Part shown: piece after piece, positions 19,070-26,810 of the stretch
Numbering within the stretch: position 1 is the stretch's first letter
How the letters are laid out: each line of letters opens with the position of its first letter
Assembly (NCBI RefSeq): GCF_900105055.1
Contig: NZ_FNTA01000004.1
Coordinates: forward strand, 4,309,501-4,373,500
Direction of reading: 5' to 3'
Origin: Amycolatopsis lurida
Lineage (GTDB): Bacteria; Actinomycetota; Actinomycetes; Mycobacteriales; Pseudonocardiaceae
DNA: 64,000 bases
Notes under the pieces: generated by a model
What the model was told of the DNA's origin: nothing
What the model saw: only the letters and a program-made list of their open reading frames with translations
Databases searched by the model: none
Program-made: the position numbers and the translations under genes

Positions 19070-19723
19070 GTGAACTCGGAAGAAGCCGGTCCCACCGAAT
19101 GGGTGGCGAAGGAAGAGGTCGGCGTCGGTCCGTGGGAGGGCGAGTGGCCTTCGGACGAGCGCTACGACCCCGAACTCCTGGCCAACGGCGACCGCCGCAA
19201 CGTCGTCGACCCGTACCGGTACTGGCGGCGCGAGGCCATCGTGTCCGATGTGGACAGCCGTCGGCACCCGTTCCACGTGGCGATCGAGAACTTCCAGCAC
19301 GACCACAACATCGGCACCGTGGTCCGGACGGCGAACGCGTTCGCCGCGGCCGCGGTGCACATCGTCGGGCGGCGGCGCTGGAACCGGCGCGGCGCCATGG
19401 TGACCGACCGTTACCAGCACCTTCTCCACCATGAGGACGTCGACGGGCTGCTGACCTTCGCCGCGACGGAAGGGCTCGCCGTGGTCGCCGTCGACAACAC
19501 CCCCGGCTCGCAACCCGTCGAGACGGCCGAGCTGCCGCGCGAGTGTGTCCTGCTGTTCGGCCAGGAAGGCCCGGGTCTGTCGGCCGAGGCGCAGAAGACG
19601 GCGGCGCTGGTCGTCTCGATCGCGCAGTTCGGCACGACCCGCTCGATCAACGCCGGCGTGGCCGCCGGGATCGTCATGCACGCCTGGATCCGGCAGCACG
19701 CCGACCTGTCCCAGGCCTGGTGA
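19070..19723 (+). CDS. SpoU/TrmH family RNA 2'-O-methyltransferase
   Basis: 217 residues. The three SPOUT motifs are visible: N-IGTVVRTANAF (motif 1), LLFGQEGPGLS (motif 2) and TRSINAGVAAGIVMHAW (motif 3), forming the knotted SAM site. The N-terminal 60 residues are a charged extension. It methylates a ribose 2'-OH in tRNA or rRNA; the target position cannot be told. GTG 19070 follows CAATCCT, a -10-like sequence, so a leaderless transcript is likely. The stop is immediately followed by a large palindrome shared with the convergent oxidoreductase gene. Confidence 0.9.
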   Translation: MNSEEAGPTEWVAKEEVGVGPWEGEWPSDERYDPELLANGDRRNVVDPYRYWRREAIVSDVDSRRHPFHVAIENFQHDHNIGTVVRTANAFAAAAVHIVGRRRWNRRGAMVTDRYQHLLHHEDVDGLLTFAATEGLAVVAVDNTPGSQPVETAELPRECVLLFGQEGPGLSAEAQKTAALVVSIAQFGTTRSINAGVAAGIVMHAWIRQHADLSQAW

Positions 19724-19807
19724 CCCCCGCGATTAGTCACCTACTTGCGGCCGACCGCTCGCTTCATCGCCCCGGAACGCCCGCAAGTAGGTGACTAATC
19801 GCGGGGG
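19724..19807. repeat. Palindromic element, GTCACCTACTTGCG family, copy 1
   Basis: Perfect 27-bp arms (19724-19750 and 19781-19807), CCCCCGCGATTAG... with core GTCACCTACTTGCGG, around a 30-bp unique centre. It begins at the base after the SpoU stop and runs into the molybdopterin oxidoreductase gene, whose last codons (CCC CGC GAT TAG, giving PRD-stop) come from the right arm. A bidirectional terminator role is possible. Confidence 0.92.
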
Positions 19808-21939
19808 ACGGGGGCGACCTCCACCGGGATCCCGTTCAGCACGGCGTTCCCGGACGGGACGTCGAGCAGGGTCTCATCGGCGACCAGGTTCGAGTTGACC
19901 CCGGCGTGCGCGGCCGCGACCCGCGTTCGCGTTCCTTCGAGGTCATGGCCCCAGCCGTGCGGCATGCTCACCACGCCGGGCCGGACGTCGGCCGTGACCT
20001 CCACCGGCGCTTCGAGTTTCCCCGCCCGCGACGTCACCGCCGCGAGCCCGCCGTCGGTCAGCCCGAGGCGGGAGGCGTCGTCCGGGTGGACCTGGACGGT
20101 GCACCGGTTCCCGCCGCGCACCAGCGGCGTCAGGTTGTGCATCCACGAGTTGTTCGAGCTCAGGTGCCGCCGTCCGATCAGCAGCAGCCCGCCGTCCGGC
20201 GCCTTGTCCAGCTCCGCGCGCAGGCGGGGGATGTCCTTCGTGATCGCATCCGGCGCCAGCTCGACCTTCCCGCTCGCGGTGGCGAGCGCCTCCGGCAGCC
20301 GGGGTTTCAGCGCGCCGAGGTCGATGCCGTGCGGGGCCGCTTCGAGGTCGGCCAGGCTCAGCCCGTACGGTCCGCCGCGCAGCATCAGGTCGATCATCCG
20401 CTCCGGTCCCGTGCGGCCTTCGGCGAGCGCCAGGTCGACGCCGGTGCGCCGCGCCGTCTCGCCCGCGACCATCGTGTCGAACGCGGCGACGTCGACGTCC
20501 GGGCCCTGGCCGGCGGCGATCCCCGCCAGCCGCAGCAGGGTCACCCACTCCTGCGGCAGGTCGGTTTCCAGCGGCTGTGGTGTCCAGTTCGCGACGTTGC
20601 GCACGGCGAGCGCGTACAGCGCGACGTCGTAGTGCGGCCGCTCCAGCGGTGACGGCCCGGGCAGGATGACGTCGGCGTGCCGCGTGGTCTCGTTGAGGTA
20701 CACGTCCAGCGAGACCATGAAGTCCAGCTGCCGCAACGCTTCCGTGAGCCGCGCTGAGTTCGGCGTGCTCAGCGCGGGGTTGCCGCTGATGGTCACCAGC
20801 GCCCGCACCTGGCCTTCGCCGGGCGTCTCGATCTCGTCCGCGAGCGTGGCCACCGGCAGCTCGCCGAGCACCTCGGGATACCCGCGCACCCGGCTCGTCC
20901 AGCGGCCGCTGGTGAACGGCGAGGACCGGCGCGGCCGCCAGAGGGCGGGCAGCGGGAACATCACGCCGCCTTCGCGGTCGAGGTTGCCGGTGAGCGTGTT
21001 GACGACGTCGACCAGCCAGCTCGCGACGGTGCCGAACGACTGCGTCGTCGTCCCCATCCGGCCGTACACCGCGGCGCGCCCGGCGTCCGCGAGTTCGAGC
21101 GCGATACGGCGGATCTCGGCGGCGTCGATCCCGGTCGCGGGCGCGACCGCCTCCGGGGTGAACGGCTCCGCGAGCACGCGAACCTCGTCGACACCGTCGA
21201 CGTGCTCTCCCGGAGTGACCCGGTTCTCCGCGAACAGGACGTTGACCAGCGCGAACAGGAACAACGCGTCGGTGCCCGGCCGGATCGCGTGGTGCTCGTC
21301 GGCGAGCTGCGCGGTCCGGGTGCGGCGCGGATCGAGGACGACGATCTTGCCGCCACGCTGCTGGATCCCGCGCAGCTTCCCGCGGGTGTCCGGGGCGGTC
21401 ATCAGGCTTCCGTTGGACACCAACGGGTTCGCGCCCAGGATGAGGAGGTGCTCGGTGCGGTCGAGGTCGGCGACGGGAATGGTCTGCGGGTCGCCGAAGA
21501 GGTAGCCGGAGGAGAAGTGTTTCGGCATCTGGTCGACCGTGGTCGCGGTGTAGAAGTTCCTGGTGCCCAAGGCTTTGAAGAACACGCGGCCGTAGAGCAC
21601 CAGCGCCGCGTTGTGCACCGTCGGGTTCCCGGAGTAGACGGCGACGGCGTTCTTGCCGTGCTCGTCGATGATCGGCCGGAGCCGCCGGTCGATTTCGGCG
21701 AACGCCTCGTCCCAGGGGACCTCGACGAACTCACCGTCGCGTTTCACCAGGGGCGCGGTGAGCCTGTCCGGGTCATGGTGCAGCGCGCCGAGCGAAGCGC
21801 CCTTCGGGCAGATGTAGCCCCGCGAGAAGACATCCTCGCGGTCACCCTGCACCCGGGTGACCAGGCTCTTCTCGTCGATCGTCACCTCCAGCCCACAGGT
21901 GGCTTCGCAGAGCGGGCAGGTCACGTGCGCCGTGGTCAT
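19795..21939 (-). CDS. Molybdopterin-dependent oxidoreductase (formate dehydrogenase-like)
   Basis: 714 residues. An N-terminal 4Fe-4S motif (CPLCEATC...YICPKG; Cys about 8, 11, 15 and 44) is followed by MopB domains (VAVYSGNPTVHN, LLILGANPLVSNGS, VVLDPRRTRTA, VILPGPSPLERP) and the C-terminal molydop-binding beta-barrel (LLLIGRRHLSSNNSWMHN...VQVHPDDASRLGL). At the Mo-ligand region the sequence is TTVDQMPKHF, with no Cys or Sec, so it is not a classical formate dehydrogenase. Single-gene members of this group are common in actinobacteria with unknown substrates. ATG 21939 follows GAGG. The C-terminal RD-stop is provided by the palindrome at 19724-19807. Confidence 0.9.
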   Translation of the reverse strand: MTTAHVTCPLCEATCGLEVTIDEKSLVTRVQGDREDVFSRGYICPKGASLGALHHDPDRLTAPLVKRDGEFVEVPWDEAFAEIDRRLRPIIDEHGKNAVAVYSGNPTVHNAALVLYGRVFFKALGTRNFYTATTVDQMPKHFSSGYLFGDPQTIPVADLDRTEHLLILGANPLVSNGSLMTAPDTRGKLRGIQQRGGKIVVLDPRRTRTAQLADEHHAIRPGTDALFLFALVNVLFAENRVTPGEHVDGVDEVRVLAEPFTPEAVAPATGIDAAEIRRIALELADAGRAAVYGRMGTTTQSFGTVASWLVDVVNTLTGNLDREGGVMFPLPALWRPRRSSPFTSGRWTSRVRGYPEVLGELPVATLADEIETPGEGQVRALVTISGNPALSTPNSARLTEALRQLDFMVSLDVYLNETTRHADVILPGPSPLERPHYDVALYALAVRNVANWTPQPLETDLPQEWVTLLRLAGIAAGQGPDVDVAAFDTMVAGETARRTGVDLALAEGRTGPERMIDLMLRGGPYGLSLADLEAAPHGIDLGALKPRLPEALATASGKVELAPDAITKDIPRLRAELDKAPDGGLLLIGRRHLSSNNSWMHNLTPLVRGGNRCTVQVHPDDASRLGLTDGGLAAVTSRAGKLEAPVEVTADVRPGVVSMPHGWGHDLEGTRTRVAAAHAGVNSNLVADETLLDVPSGNAVLNGIPVEVAPVPRD

Positions 21940-21970
21940 GCAGCACCTCGCGGGTTCGGGAGTCCTCCCA

Positions 21971-21988
21971 ACATACTGAGCGGTATGT
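21971..21988. promoter_or_regulatory. Inverted repeat in the divergent promoter region of the oxidoreductase and GH76 genes
   Basis: ACATAC-TGAGCG-GTATGT: perfect 6-bp arms with a 6-bp spacer, midway in the 73-bp gap between the divergent genes. Size and symmetry suit a TetR-type operator. No regulator gene is adjacent. Confidence 0.6.
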
Positions 21989-22012
21989 CACCGGGCAAGG
22001 GATGATGGCGCG

Positions 22013-23035
22013 ATGACTGCTCTCGCCGACCGGGCCGCGATCGCCGAGCGCGCGATCCGCGACCGGCATCTGCGCCGCGTGTGGGGGCTGCCCGGGACAG
22101 TGCTCGGCAGCAGTGGCTGGCCGCCGTCGGCGGGACAACGCGTCCACTGGCATTGGAACTATTGGTGGCAGGCGCATCTACTGGACACCCTCGTCGACGC
22201 CCAGCTGCGGGACCCGTCGCCCGACCGGCTGAAACTGATCGACCGGTTCGTGCGGTCCGTGCGGCTGCGCAACTTCGGCAAGTGGATCAACGACTACTAC
22301 GACGACATCGCCTGGCTCGGCCTCGCGCTGCAACGCGTCGGGCATCTCGGGCTGGACGTCCGCGGCGGGCTGGAAGCGATCAGTTCGCGGCTGCGCGAAG
22401 GCTGGACCGACGACGCGGGCGGCGGGATCTGGTGGCGCGCCGGCGACGATTTCAAGAACGCCCCCGCGAACGGCCCGGCCGCGATCTTCCACGCCCGCGA
22501 AGGCGCCACGCAGCACGCTCACGGGTTGACCGACTGGATGACCGAGCGGCTCGTCGACCCGGATTCCGGACTGGTGTGGGACGGCCTGCGGGTCGGCAGC
22601 GGTGAACTGGTCAAGCATGTTTTCACGTATTGCCAAGGGGTTTACCTCGGCGCCTGCCTTGAACTGTCTGAAATGGACAGAGTGGGGCGCACGATCGCGG
22701 CTGTCGCGGAACACGTCGCGCCGAACGGGGTGATCCGTGGCCAGGAAGGCGGCGACGGCGGTCTGTTCGCCGGGATCCTCGCTCGCTACCTGGCGCTCGC
22801 GGCGCCGCTGTTGCCGAGCGGGGTGGCGCGCGACCTGGTCATCCGGTCGGCTGACGCCTGCTGGTCCGGTGCCACCGAGACACCGCATGGGCTGCTCTTC
22901 AGCGCCGACTGGGCGACTCCGGCGCCTTCGCTCCCCCTCGCGGGTGACGCGCCCGAACGCGACCTGTCCGTTCAGGTGAGCGCGTGGATGCTGCTCGAAG
23001 CCGCGGCCACCCTGGACCACCGACCCCGCAATTAG
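22013..23035 (+). CDS. Glycoside hydrolase family 76-like protein
   Basis: 340 residues with an (alpha/alpha)6-barrel pattern. The adjacent Asp pair in DYYDDIAWLGLAL matches the GH76 catalytic DD motif; WHWNYWWQAHLLDTLVDA, GGGIWWRAGDDFKNA and VFTYCQGVYLGACLEL are other GH76-like blocks. GH76 enzymes cleave alpha-1,6-mannans. No signal peptide is seen, so this looks cytoplasmic, which fits the set of short actinobacterial GH76 proteins. The ATG at 22013 follows GGGATGATGGCG. The last four codons (CCC CGC AAT TAG) come from the palindromic element at 23024-23105, so the natural C-terminus may have been altered. Confidence 0.82.
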   Translation: MTALADRAAIAERAIRDRHLRRVWGLPGTVLGSSGWPPSAGQRVHWHWNYWWQAHLLDTLVDAQLRDPSPDRLKLIDRFVRSVRLRNFGKWINDYYDDIAWLGLALQRVGHLGLDVRGGLEAISSRLREGWTDDAGGGIWWRAGDDFKNAPANGPAAIFHAREGATQHAHGLTDWMTERLVDPDSGLVWDGLRVGSGELVKHVFTYCQGVYLGACLELSEMDRVGRTIAAVAEHVAPNGVIRGQEGGDGGLFAGILARYLALAAPLLPSGVARDLVIRSADACWSGATETPHGLLFSADWATPAPSLPLAGDAPERDLSVQVSAWMLLEAAATLDHRPRN

Positions 23036-23105
23036 TCACCTACTTGCGACACTCGGTCGAGCGTCACGTCCTGGGACCGTCGCAAGTAGGTGACTAATCG
23101 CGGGG
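23024..23105. repeat. Palindromic element, GTCACCTACTTGCG family, copy 2
   Basis: 27-bp arms (23024-23050; 23079-23105) with one mismatch (AATTAG against GATTAG) and a 28-bp unique centre. The left arm encodes the last residues and TAG stop of the GH76 gene. The right arm ends at the base next to the TAA of the convergent acetyltransferase gene. Confidence 0.92.
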
Positions 23106-23639
23106 TTACCAGACGTCGCCCGAACGCCAGTCGCAGGTGATCTCCCCGTCCAGGTCCAGGGTGACCCCCACCGGCAGGACATGGATCGACCCGTCGTCCT
23201 CCTTCGTCACCTCGATACCCGAAGGTGTCATGGCCGACGAAGTACCGCGCCACAGCAGCCAGCCCCGCGACGCGTAGAACTCCAGTGCGTCTTCGGACGC
23301 CGACAGCGCCCCGAGGTCGTACGCCTTCCGCAGCACCCGCTCCAGCGCGTCCATCATCGCGGCGCCGTGCCCGCGCCGCCGGTGGTCCGACCGGACGGCG
23401 ACCGCCTCGACATAACCCGTGCGGAGGACCCGTCCGTCGTGCACGAGCCGCCGCTGCACCAGCGACGCGTGCCCGATCAGTTCGCCGCTCTCCCACACCA
23501 GCGTGTGCATGCCGCCGAGCGCGTTCTCCCAGTCGTGGTCGCTGAAATCACCGTCGAAGGCGTCGTCCAGCAGAGCGCGTGCCGCCCTCAGCACGCCTGC
23601 TTCGAGGTCGGCGGTGTGCACGGTCCACAGGTCGGTCAT
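23106..23639 (-). CDS. aac(2'): Aminoglycoside 2'-N-acetyltransferase, AAC(2')-I family
   Basis: 177 residues of the GNAT fold. Alignment from memory with mycobacterial AAC(2')-Ic shows shared blocks: VHTADLEAGV, GDFSDHDWENALGGMHTLVWESG, IGHASLVQRRLV, LRTGYVEAVAVRSDHRRRGHGAAMMDALE, YDLGALSASE, LEFYASRGWLLWRG and the terminal CDWRSGDVW. The RRRGHG segment is the acetyl-CoA P-loop. The family acetylates the 2'-amino group of gentamicin-class drugs and is chromosomal in mycobacteria, where a native role has been debated. ATG 23639 was chosen; an upstream start at 23699 is antisense-like. Its TAA touches the palindromic element. Confidence 0.9.
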   Translation of the reverse strand: MTDLWTVHTADLEAGVLRAARALLDDAFDGDFSDHDWENALGGMHTLVWESGELIGHASLVQRRLVHDGRVLRTGYVEAVAVRSDHRRRGHGAAMMDALERVLRKAYDLGALSASEDALEFYASRGWLLWRGTSSAMTPSGIEVTKEDDGSIHVLPVGVTLDLDGEITCDWRSGDVW

Positions 23640-23686
23640 TCCGCCATCTTCACCCGGCGGCGGCGTTCTGACCAGCGAGTTGTGAC

Positions 23687-24556
23687 TCAGCAGCCGCACG
23701 ACTGACGGTGTATGAAGCGTGGGGCGAGCCGTACGGATTCGGGCCGTCGCTCAGGGTCGGTGATCCGGGCCAGCAGGAGTTCGACGGCCTTGCGCCCGAT
23801 CTCCTCGATCGGCTGCGCCATCGTGGTGACCGCCGGGGTCACCTGTCCCGCCCACTCCATGTCGCCGTAGCCGACGATCGCGAGATCCCGCCCGATCCGG
23901 ATGCCGAGCCGGTGCGCCTCGTACTGGACGCCGATCATCATCGCCTCGCTCGCCACCACGAGCGCGGTCGGCGAGGGCCAGCTGTCGAGCAGTTTCGCCG
24001 TCGCGGCGGCGGCCCCGCCCGGGGTCGACTGCCCGCACGCGACCAGCTGCGACGTCCACCGGAGGCCGGAGCGGCCGAGGCCGAGCCGGTAGCCCAGCGC
24101 CCGCTCCTCGTAGGTGGTCATGTCCTCTTCGCCCGAGATGAAGCCGATCTTGCGGTGCCGCAGCCCGGCGAGGTGCCGCACGAGCGCGCATACGGCCTGG
24201 ATGTTCTCGGAGCCGACCTGGTCGACGTCGTTGCGGCCGGCCATCCGGTCGACGAGCACGGTCGGCACGCCCATCCGGACCAGTCCGTTGATCACCGCTT
24301 CGTCGCCGGCCGCCGGGACGAGCAGGACACCGTCGACGCGGTCCGCGCGCAGCGCTCGGATGACCGCGGCTTCTTCGGCGACGCTGTCGCCGGTGTCGGC
24401 GAGGGTGATCTCACAGCCGTGACGGCGGGCGGCGCGGCGGATGGCGCGGACGAGTTCACCCGAATACGGGTTCGCGTGCATCGCCATGGCCACCCCGAAC
24501 CGGTGGGTGACAGGGGTGTCCTCCCACAGGGGTAACGCCGGGGACAGTGCGGTCAT
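23687..24556 (-). CDS. LacI-like sugar-sensor protein lacking the DNA-binding domain
   Basis: 289 residues. It aligns along its length with the sensor domain of the LacI regulator just upstream (shared FGVAM/IGVAI...ANPY, VDGVLL, VPTVLVDRM, DVDQVGSENIQ, YRLGLGRSGL, VACGQS, MAQPIEEIG, SCGC end). The 60-residue HTH and hinge are missing: it starts MTALSPALPLWEDTPVTHRFGVAM. Only 88 bp separate it from the upstream gene, too little for a lost HTH, and a GGAG site precedes the ATG. It has no signal peptide, so a periplasmic binding role is unlikely. It may form mixed dimers with the regulator or act as a ligand sink; both are inference. Probably co-transcribed with the lacI gene. Confidence 0.85.
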   Translation of the reverse strand: MTALSPALPLWEDTPVTHRFGVAMAMHANPYSGELVRAIRRAARRHGCEITLADTGDSVAEEAAVIRALRADRVDGVLLVPAAGDEAVINGLVRMGVPTVLVDRMAGRNDVDQVGSENIQAVCALVRHLAGLRHRKIGFISGEEDMTTYEERALGYRLGLGRSGLRWTSQLVACGQSTPGGAAAATAKLLDSWPSPTALVVASEAMMIGVQYEAHRLGIRIGRDLAIVGYGDMEWAGQVTPAVTTMAQPIEEIGRKAVELLLARITDPERRPESVRLAPRFIHRQSCGC

Positions 24557-24644
24557 CGCTCCACGCCTTCATTCGAGCTTGAATGACGGTAACGGCTGAC
24601 GGAGCGTCGCTCGGCGGCGAGACCGGAAAGTCTCCCAACAATCA

Positions 24645-25679
24645 TCAATGTGAGTGAACGAGAGCGCATCCGCAGGACGCGCGATGGCGGAGCGTAGGCG
24701 GAATCCGCATCGTCTGGGCCTTGCGTGCCGGATCGTTGATCCGGGCCAGCAGCAGGCGTACCGCCTGTGTGCCTATCTCCTCGATCGGCTGCGCCATCGT
24801 GGTCAGCGGCGGATCGACCAGATCGGCCCATTCGACGTCGTCGTAGACCACCACGGGGAGGTCGACGCCGGCCCGCAGCCCGCGCCGCCGCAACTCGTGC
24901 AGCACCCCGACCATCATGGTGTCGTTGGCGACCACCAGCGCCGTCGGCGACTCCGGCAGCGCGAGCAGCGTGCTCAGCGCGAGCGCCCCGCCCGCCTGTG
25001 AGGACTGCCCGCACGCGACCAGGTCCTCCGACCAGGTCAAACCCGAGCGGCCGAGCCCCAGCCGATAGCCGAGTATCCGCTCTTCGCTGGTGCTCAGCCC
25101 GGCGGTGCCGCTGATCATGCCGATCCGCTGATGCCCGAGCGACGCCAGATGCGCGGTCAGCGCGGACGTCGATTGGATGTTCTCGGCGCCGACCTGATCG
25201 ACGTCGGTGCGGGTGGACAGCCGGTCGATGAGCACGGTCGGGACGTCGAGCGAGACGAGCTCGCCGATCACCGAACCGTCGCCCGGCGACGGCGTGATCA
25301 GCAGCCCGTCGACCCGGCGCGAACGCAGGGTCCGCACGGTCTCACGCTCGGTGTCGACGGTGTCGTGGGTGTCCGCGAGCAAGACCGTGTACCCGGCCAG
25401 CGCGGCTTCGCGTTCGATCGCCTGGATGAGGACGGCGAAATACGGGTTCGCGATGAGGGAGATCGCGACGCCGATCGACCTCGTCCCGCCGGTCACCAGC
25501 GAGCGGGCGATGGCGTCGCCGGTGTAGCCGGTCTGCTCGATCGCGCGGAGGACCGCCAGTTTGGTCTCCTCGGCCACCGCCCGCGTCCCGTTGACCACGT
25601 GTGACACGGTGGTGATCGAGACTCCCGCGAGCTCGGCGATGTCGCGTTGGGTGGGGCGGGACGAGCGAGACGGCGGCAT
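24645..25679 (-). CDS. LacI family transcriptional regulator
   Basis: 344 residues. N-terminal HTH TQRDIAELAGVSITTVSHVVNGTRAVAEETKLAVLRAIEQTGYTGDAIARSLVTG (about 10-62) includes the hinge helix, followed by the periplasmic-binding-like sensor domain (IGVAISLIANPYFAVLI...). It is divergent from a sugar ABC operon and flanks a 22-bp palindrome (25706-25727), so it probably represses that operon and itself until a sugar binds. ATG 25679 has GAGGAA upstream; a TTG one codon earlier is possible. It is followed by an HTH-less paralogue. Confidence 0.93.
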   Translation of the reverse strand: MPPSRSSRPTQRDIAELAGVSITTVSHVVNGTRAVAEETKLAVLRAIEQTGYTGDAIARSLVTGGTRSIGVAISLIANPYFAVLIQAIEREAALAGYTVLLADTHDTVDTERETVRTLRSRRVDGLLITPSPGDGSVIGELVSLDVPTVLIDRLSTRTDVDQVGAENIQSTSALTAHLASLGHQRIGMISGTAGLSTSEERILGYRLGLGRSGLTWSEDLVACGQSSQAGGALALSTLLALPESPTALVVANDTMMVGVLHELRRRGLRAGVDLPVVVYDDVEWADLVDPPLTTMAQPIEEIGTQAVRLLLARINDPARKAQTMRIPPTLRHRASCGCALVHSH

Positions 25680-25705
25680 CAACGTTCCTCGGTGAAGTCA
25701 GCTGG

Positions 25706-25727
25706 CAAGCGTTTGCGCAAACGCTTG
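25706..25727. promoter_or_regulatory. LacI-type operator between regulator and sugar ABC operon
   Basis: A perfect 22-bp palindrome made of CAAGCGTTTGC and its exact reverse complement. It contains two overlapping LacI-family cores (AAGCGTTT and AAACGCTT) around a central TGCGCA. It lies 27 bp from the lacI start and 67 bp from the start of the binding-protein gene, so it can serve both divergent promoters. Confidence 0.9.
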
Positions 25728-25793
25728 CGACAGAGCATAACCCTGTCTACCTTCCGGTCCATCACGGACAGCCTTGATCGGAGGGCATCCCCC

Positions 25794-26810
25794 ATGAGAC
25801 AACGCAGTCTCGCCGCGCTCGCCATGGCCGCCGCACTCGCGGTGACCTCGGCCGGGTGCACCGTCGAACGCCACTGGGGTGGCGGTTCGAACGCGGGCGG
25901 CGGTGGCAAGGCCAAGGTCGGCCTGGTCACCAAGACCGACACCAACCCCTACTTCGTGGAACTGAGAGCGGCCGCCAAGGCCGCCGCCGAGGCGAACGGC
26001 GCGGAGTTCAGCGCGCTCGCCGGACAGTTCGACGGCGACAACGACGGCCAGGTCAGGGCCATCGAGAACCTCATGCAGCAGGGCGCGAACACCATCCTGA
26101 TCACGCCGAGTTCCTCGACCGGCGTCCTCGACGCCATCGACCGCGCCCGCAAGGCCGGGGTGCTGGTCATCGCGCTCGACACGGCGACCGAACCGGACAC
26201 CGCCGTCGACGCCACCTTCGCCACGGACAATTTCGAGGCCGGACGTCAGCAGGGCGCGTACGTCAAGGCCGCGCTGGCGGGCAAGCCGCCGAAGCTGTTC
26301 ATGGTGGACGGCACCGCTGGATCCACAGTGGACACCCAGCGGCACACCGGGTTCCTCAAGGGCATCGGGCTGACCGACGCGTCGCCGGAGATCAAGGGCA
26401 AGACACCCGCGAACGGCGACCAGAGCCTGGCGCAGCAGGGCGTCGAGAACCTGCTGCAGCGCACCACCGACATCAACGCCGTCTACACGATGAACGAGCC
26501 GATGGGCCGCGGCACCTACGCCGCACTCCAAGCCCGCGGCCTGGTGAACCGGATCGTGATGGGCTCGATCGACGGCGGCTGCGAAGGCGTCAAGAACGTG
26601 CGCGACGGCCAGTACGCCGCCACGGTCATGCAGTTCCCCAAGAAGATGGCCGAGCAGGGCGTCCTCGCCGCCGTCGAATACGCCAAGACCGGCAAGAAGC
26701 CGAGCGGGTTCGTCGACACCGGGTCCGCGGTGATCACCGACAAGCCGATCCCCGGCGTGGAAAGCCAGGACACCAAGTGGGGCCTCGAGAACTGCTGGGG
26801 GACGAAGTGA
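25794..26810 (+). CDS. Sugar ABC transporter substrate-binding lipoprotein
   Basis: 338 residues. Signal peptide MRQRSLAALAMAAALAVTSAGC with a lipobox; a Gly/Ser-rich linker precedes a Peripla_BP_4 fold (KVGLVTKTDTNPYFVELRAAAKAAAEANGAEF, ITPSSSTGVLDAIDRARKAGVLVIALDT, GTAGSTVDTQRHTGFLKG). It resembles the ribose/fructose/xylose class of binding proteins; with a single permease and a FrcK-like kinase in the operon, a fructose-type ligand is a reasonable guess. ATG 25794 follows CGGAGGG. First gene of a six-gene operon (25794-30893) opposite lacI. Confidence 0.93.
   Translation: MRQRSLAALAMAAALAVTSAGCTVERHWGGGSNAGGGGKAKVGLVTKTDTNPYFVELRAAAKAAAEANGAEFSALAGQFDGDNDGQVRAIENLMQQGANTILITPSSSTGVLDAIDRARKAGVLVIALDTATEPDTAVDATFATDNFEAGRQQGAYVKAALAGKPPKLFMVDGTAGSTVDTQRHTGFLKGIGLTDASPEIKGKTPANGDQSLAQQGVENLLQRTTDINAVYTMNEPMGRGTYAALQARGLVNRIVMGSIDGGCEGVKNVRDGQYAATVMQFPKKMAEQGVLAAVEYAKTGKKPSGFVDTGSAVITDKPIPGVESQDTKWGLENCWGTK

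Noticed and set aside
24557..24644. Search for a lost DNA-binding domain of the short LacI-like protein
   Set aside because: Only 88 bp are available and no HTH-like reading is seen in any frame; the gene has its own ribosome site.
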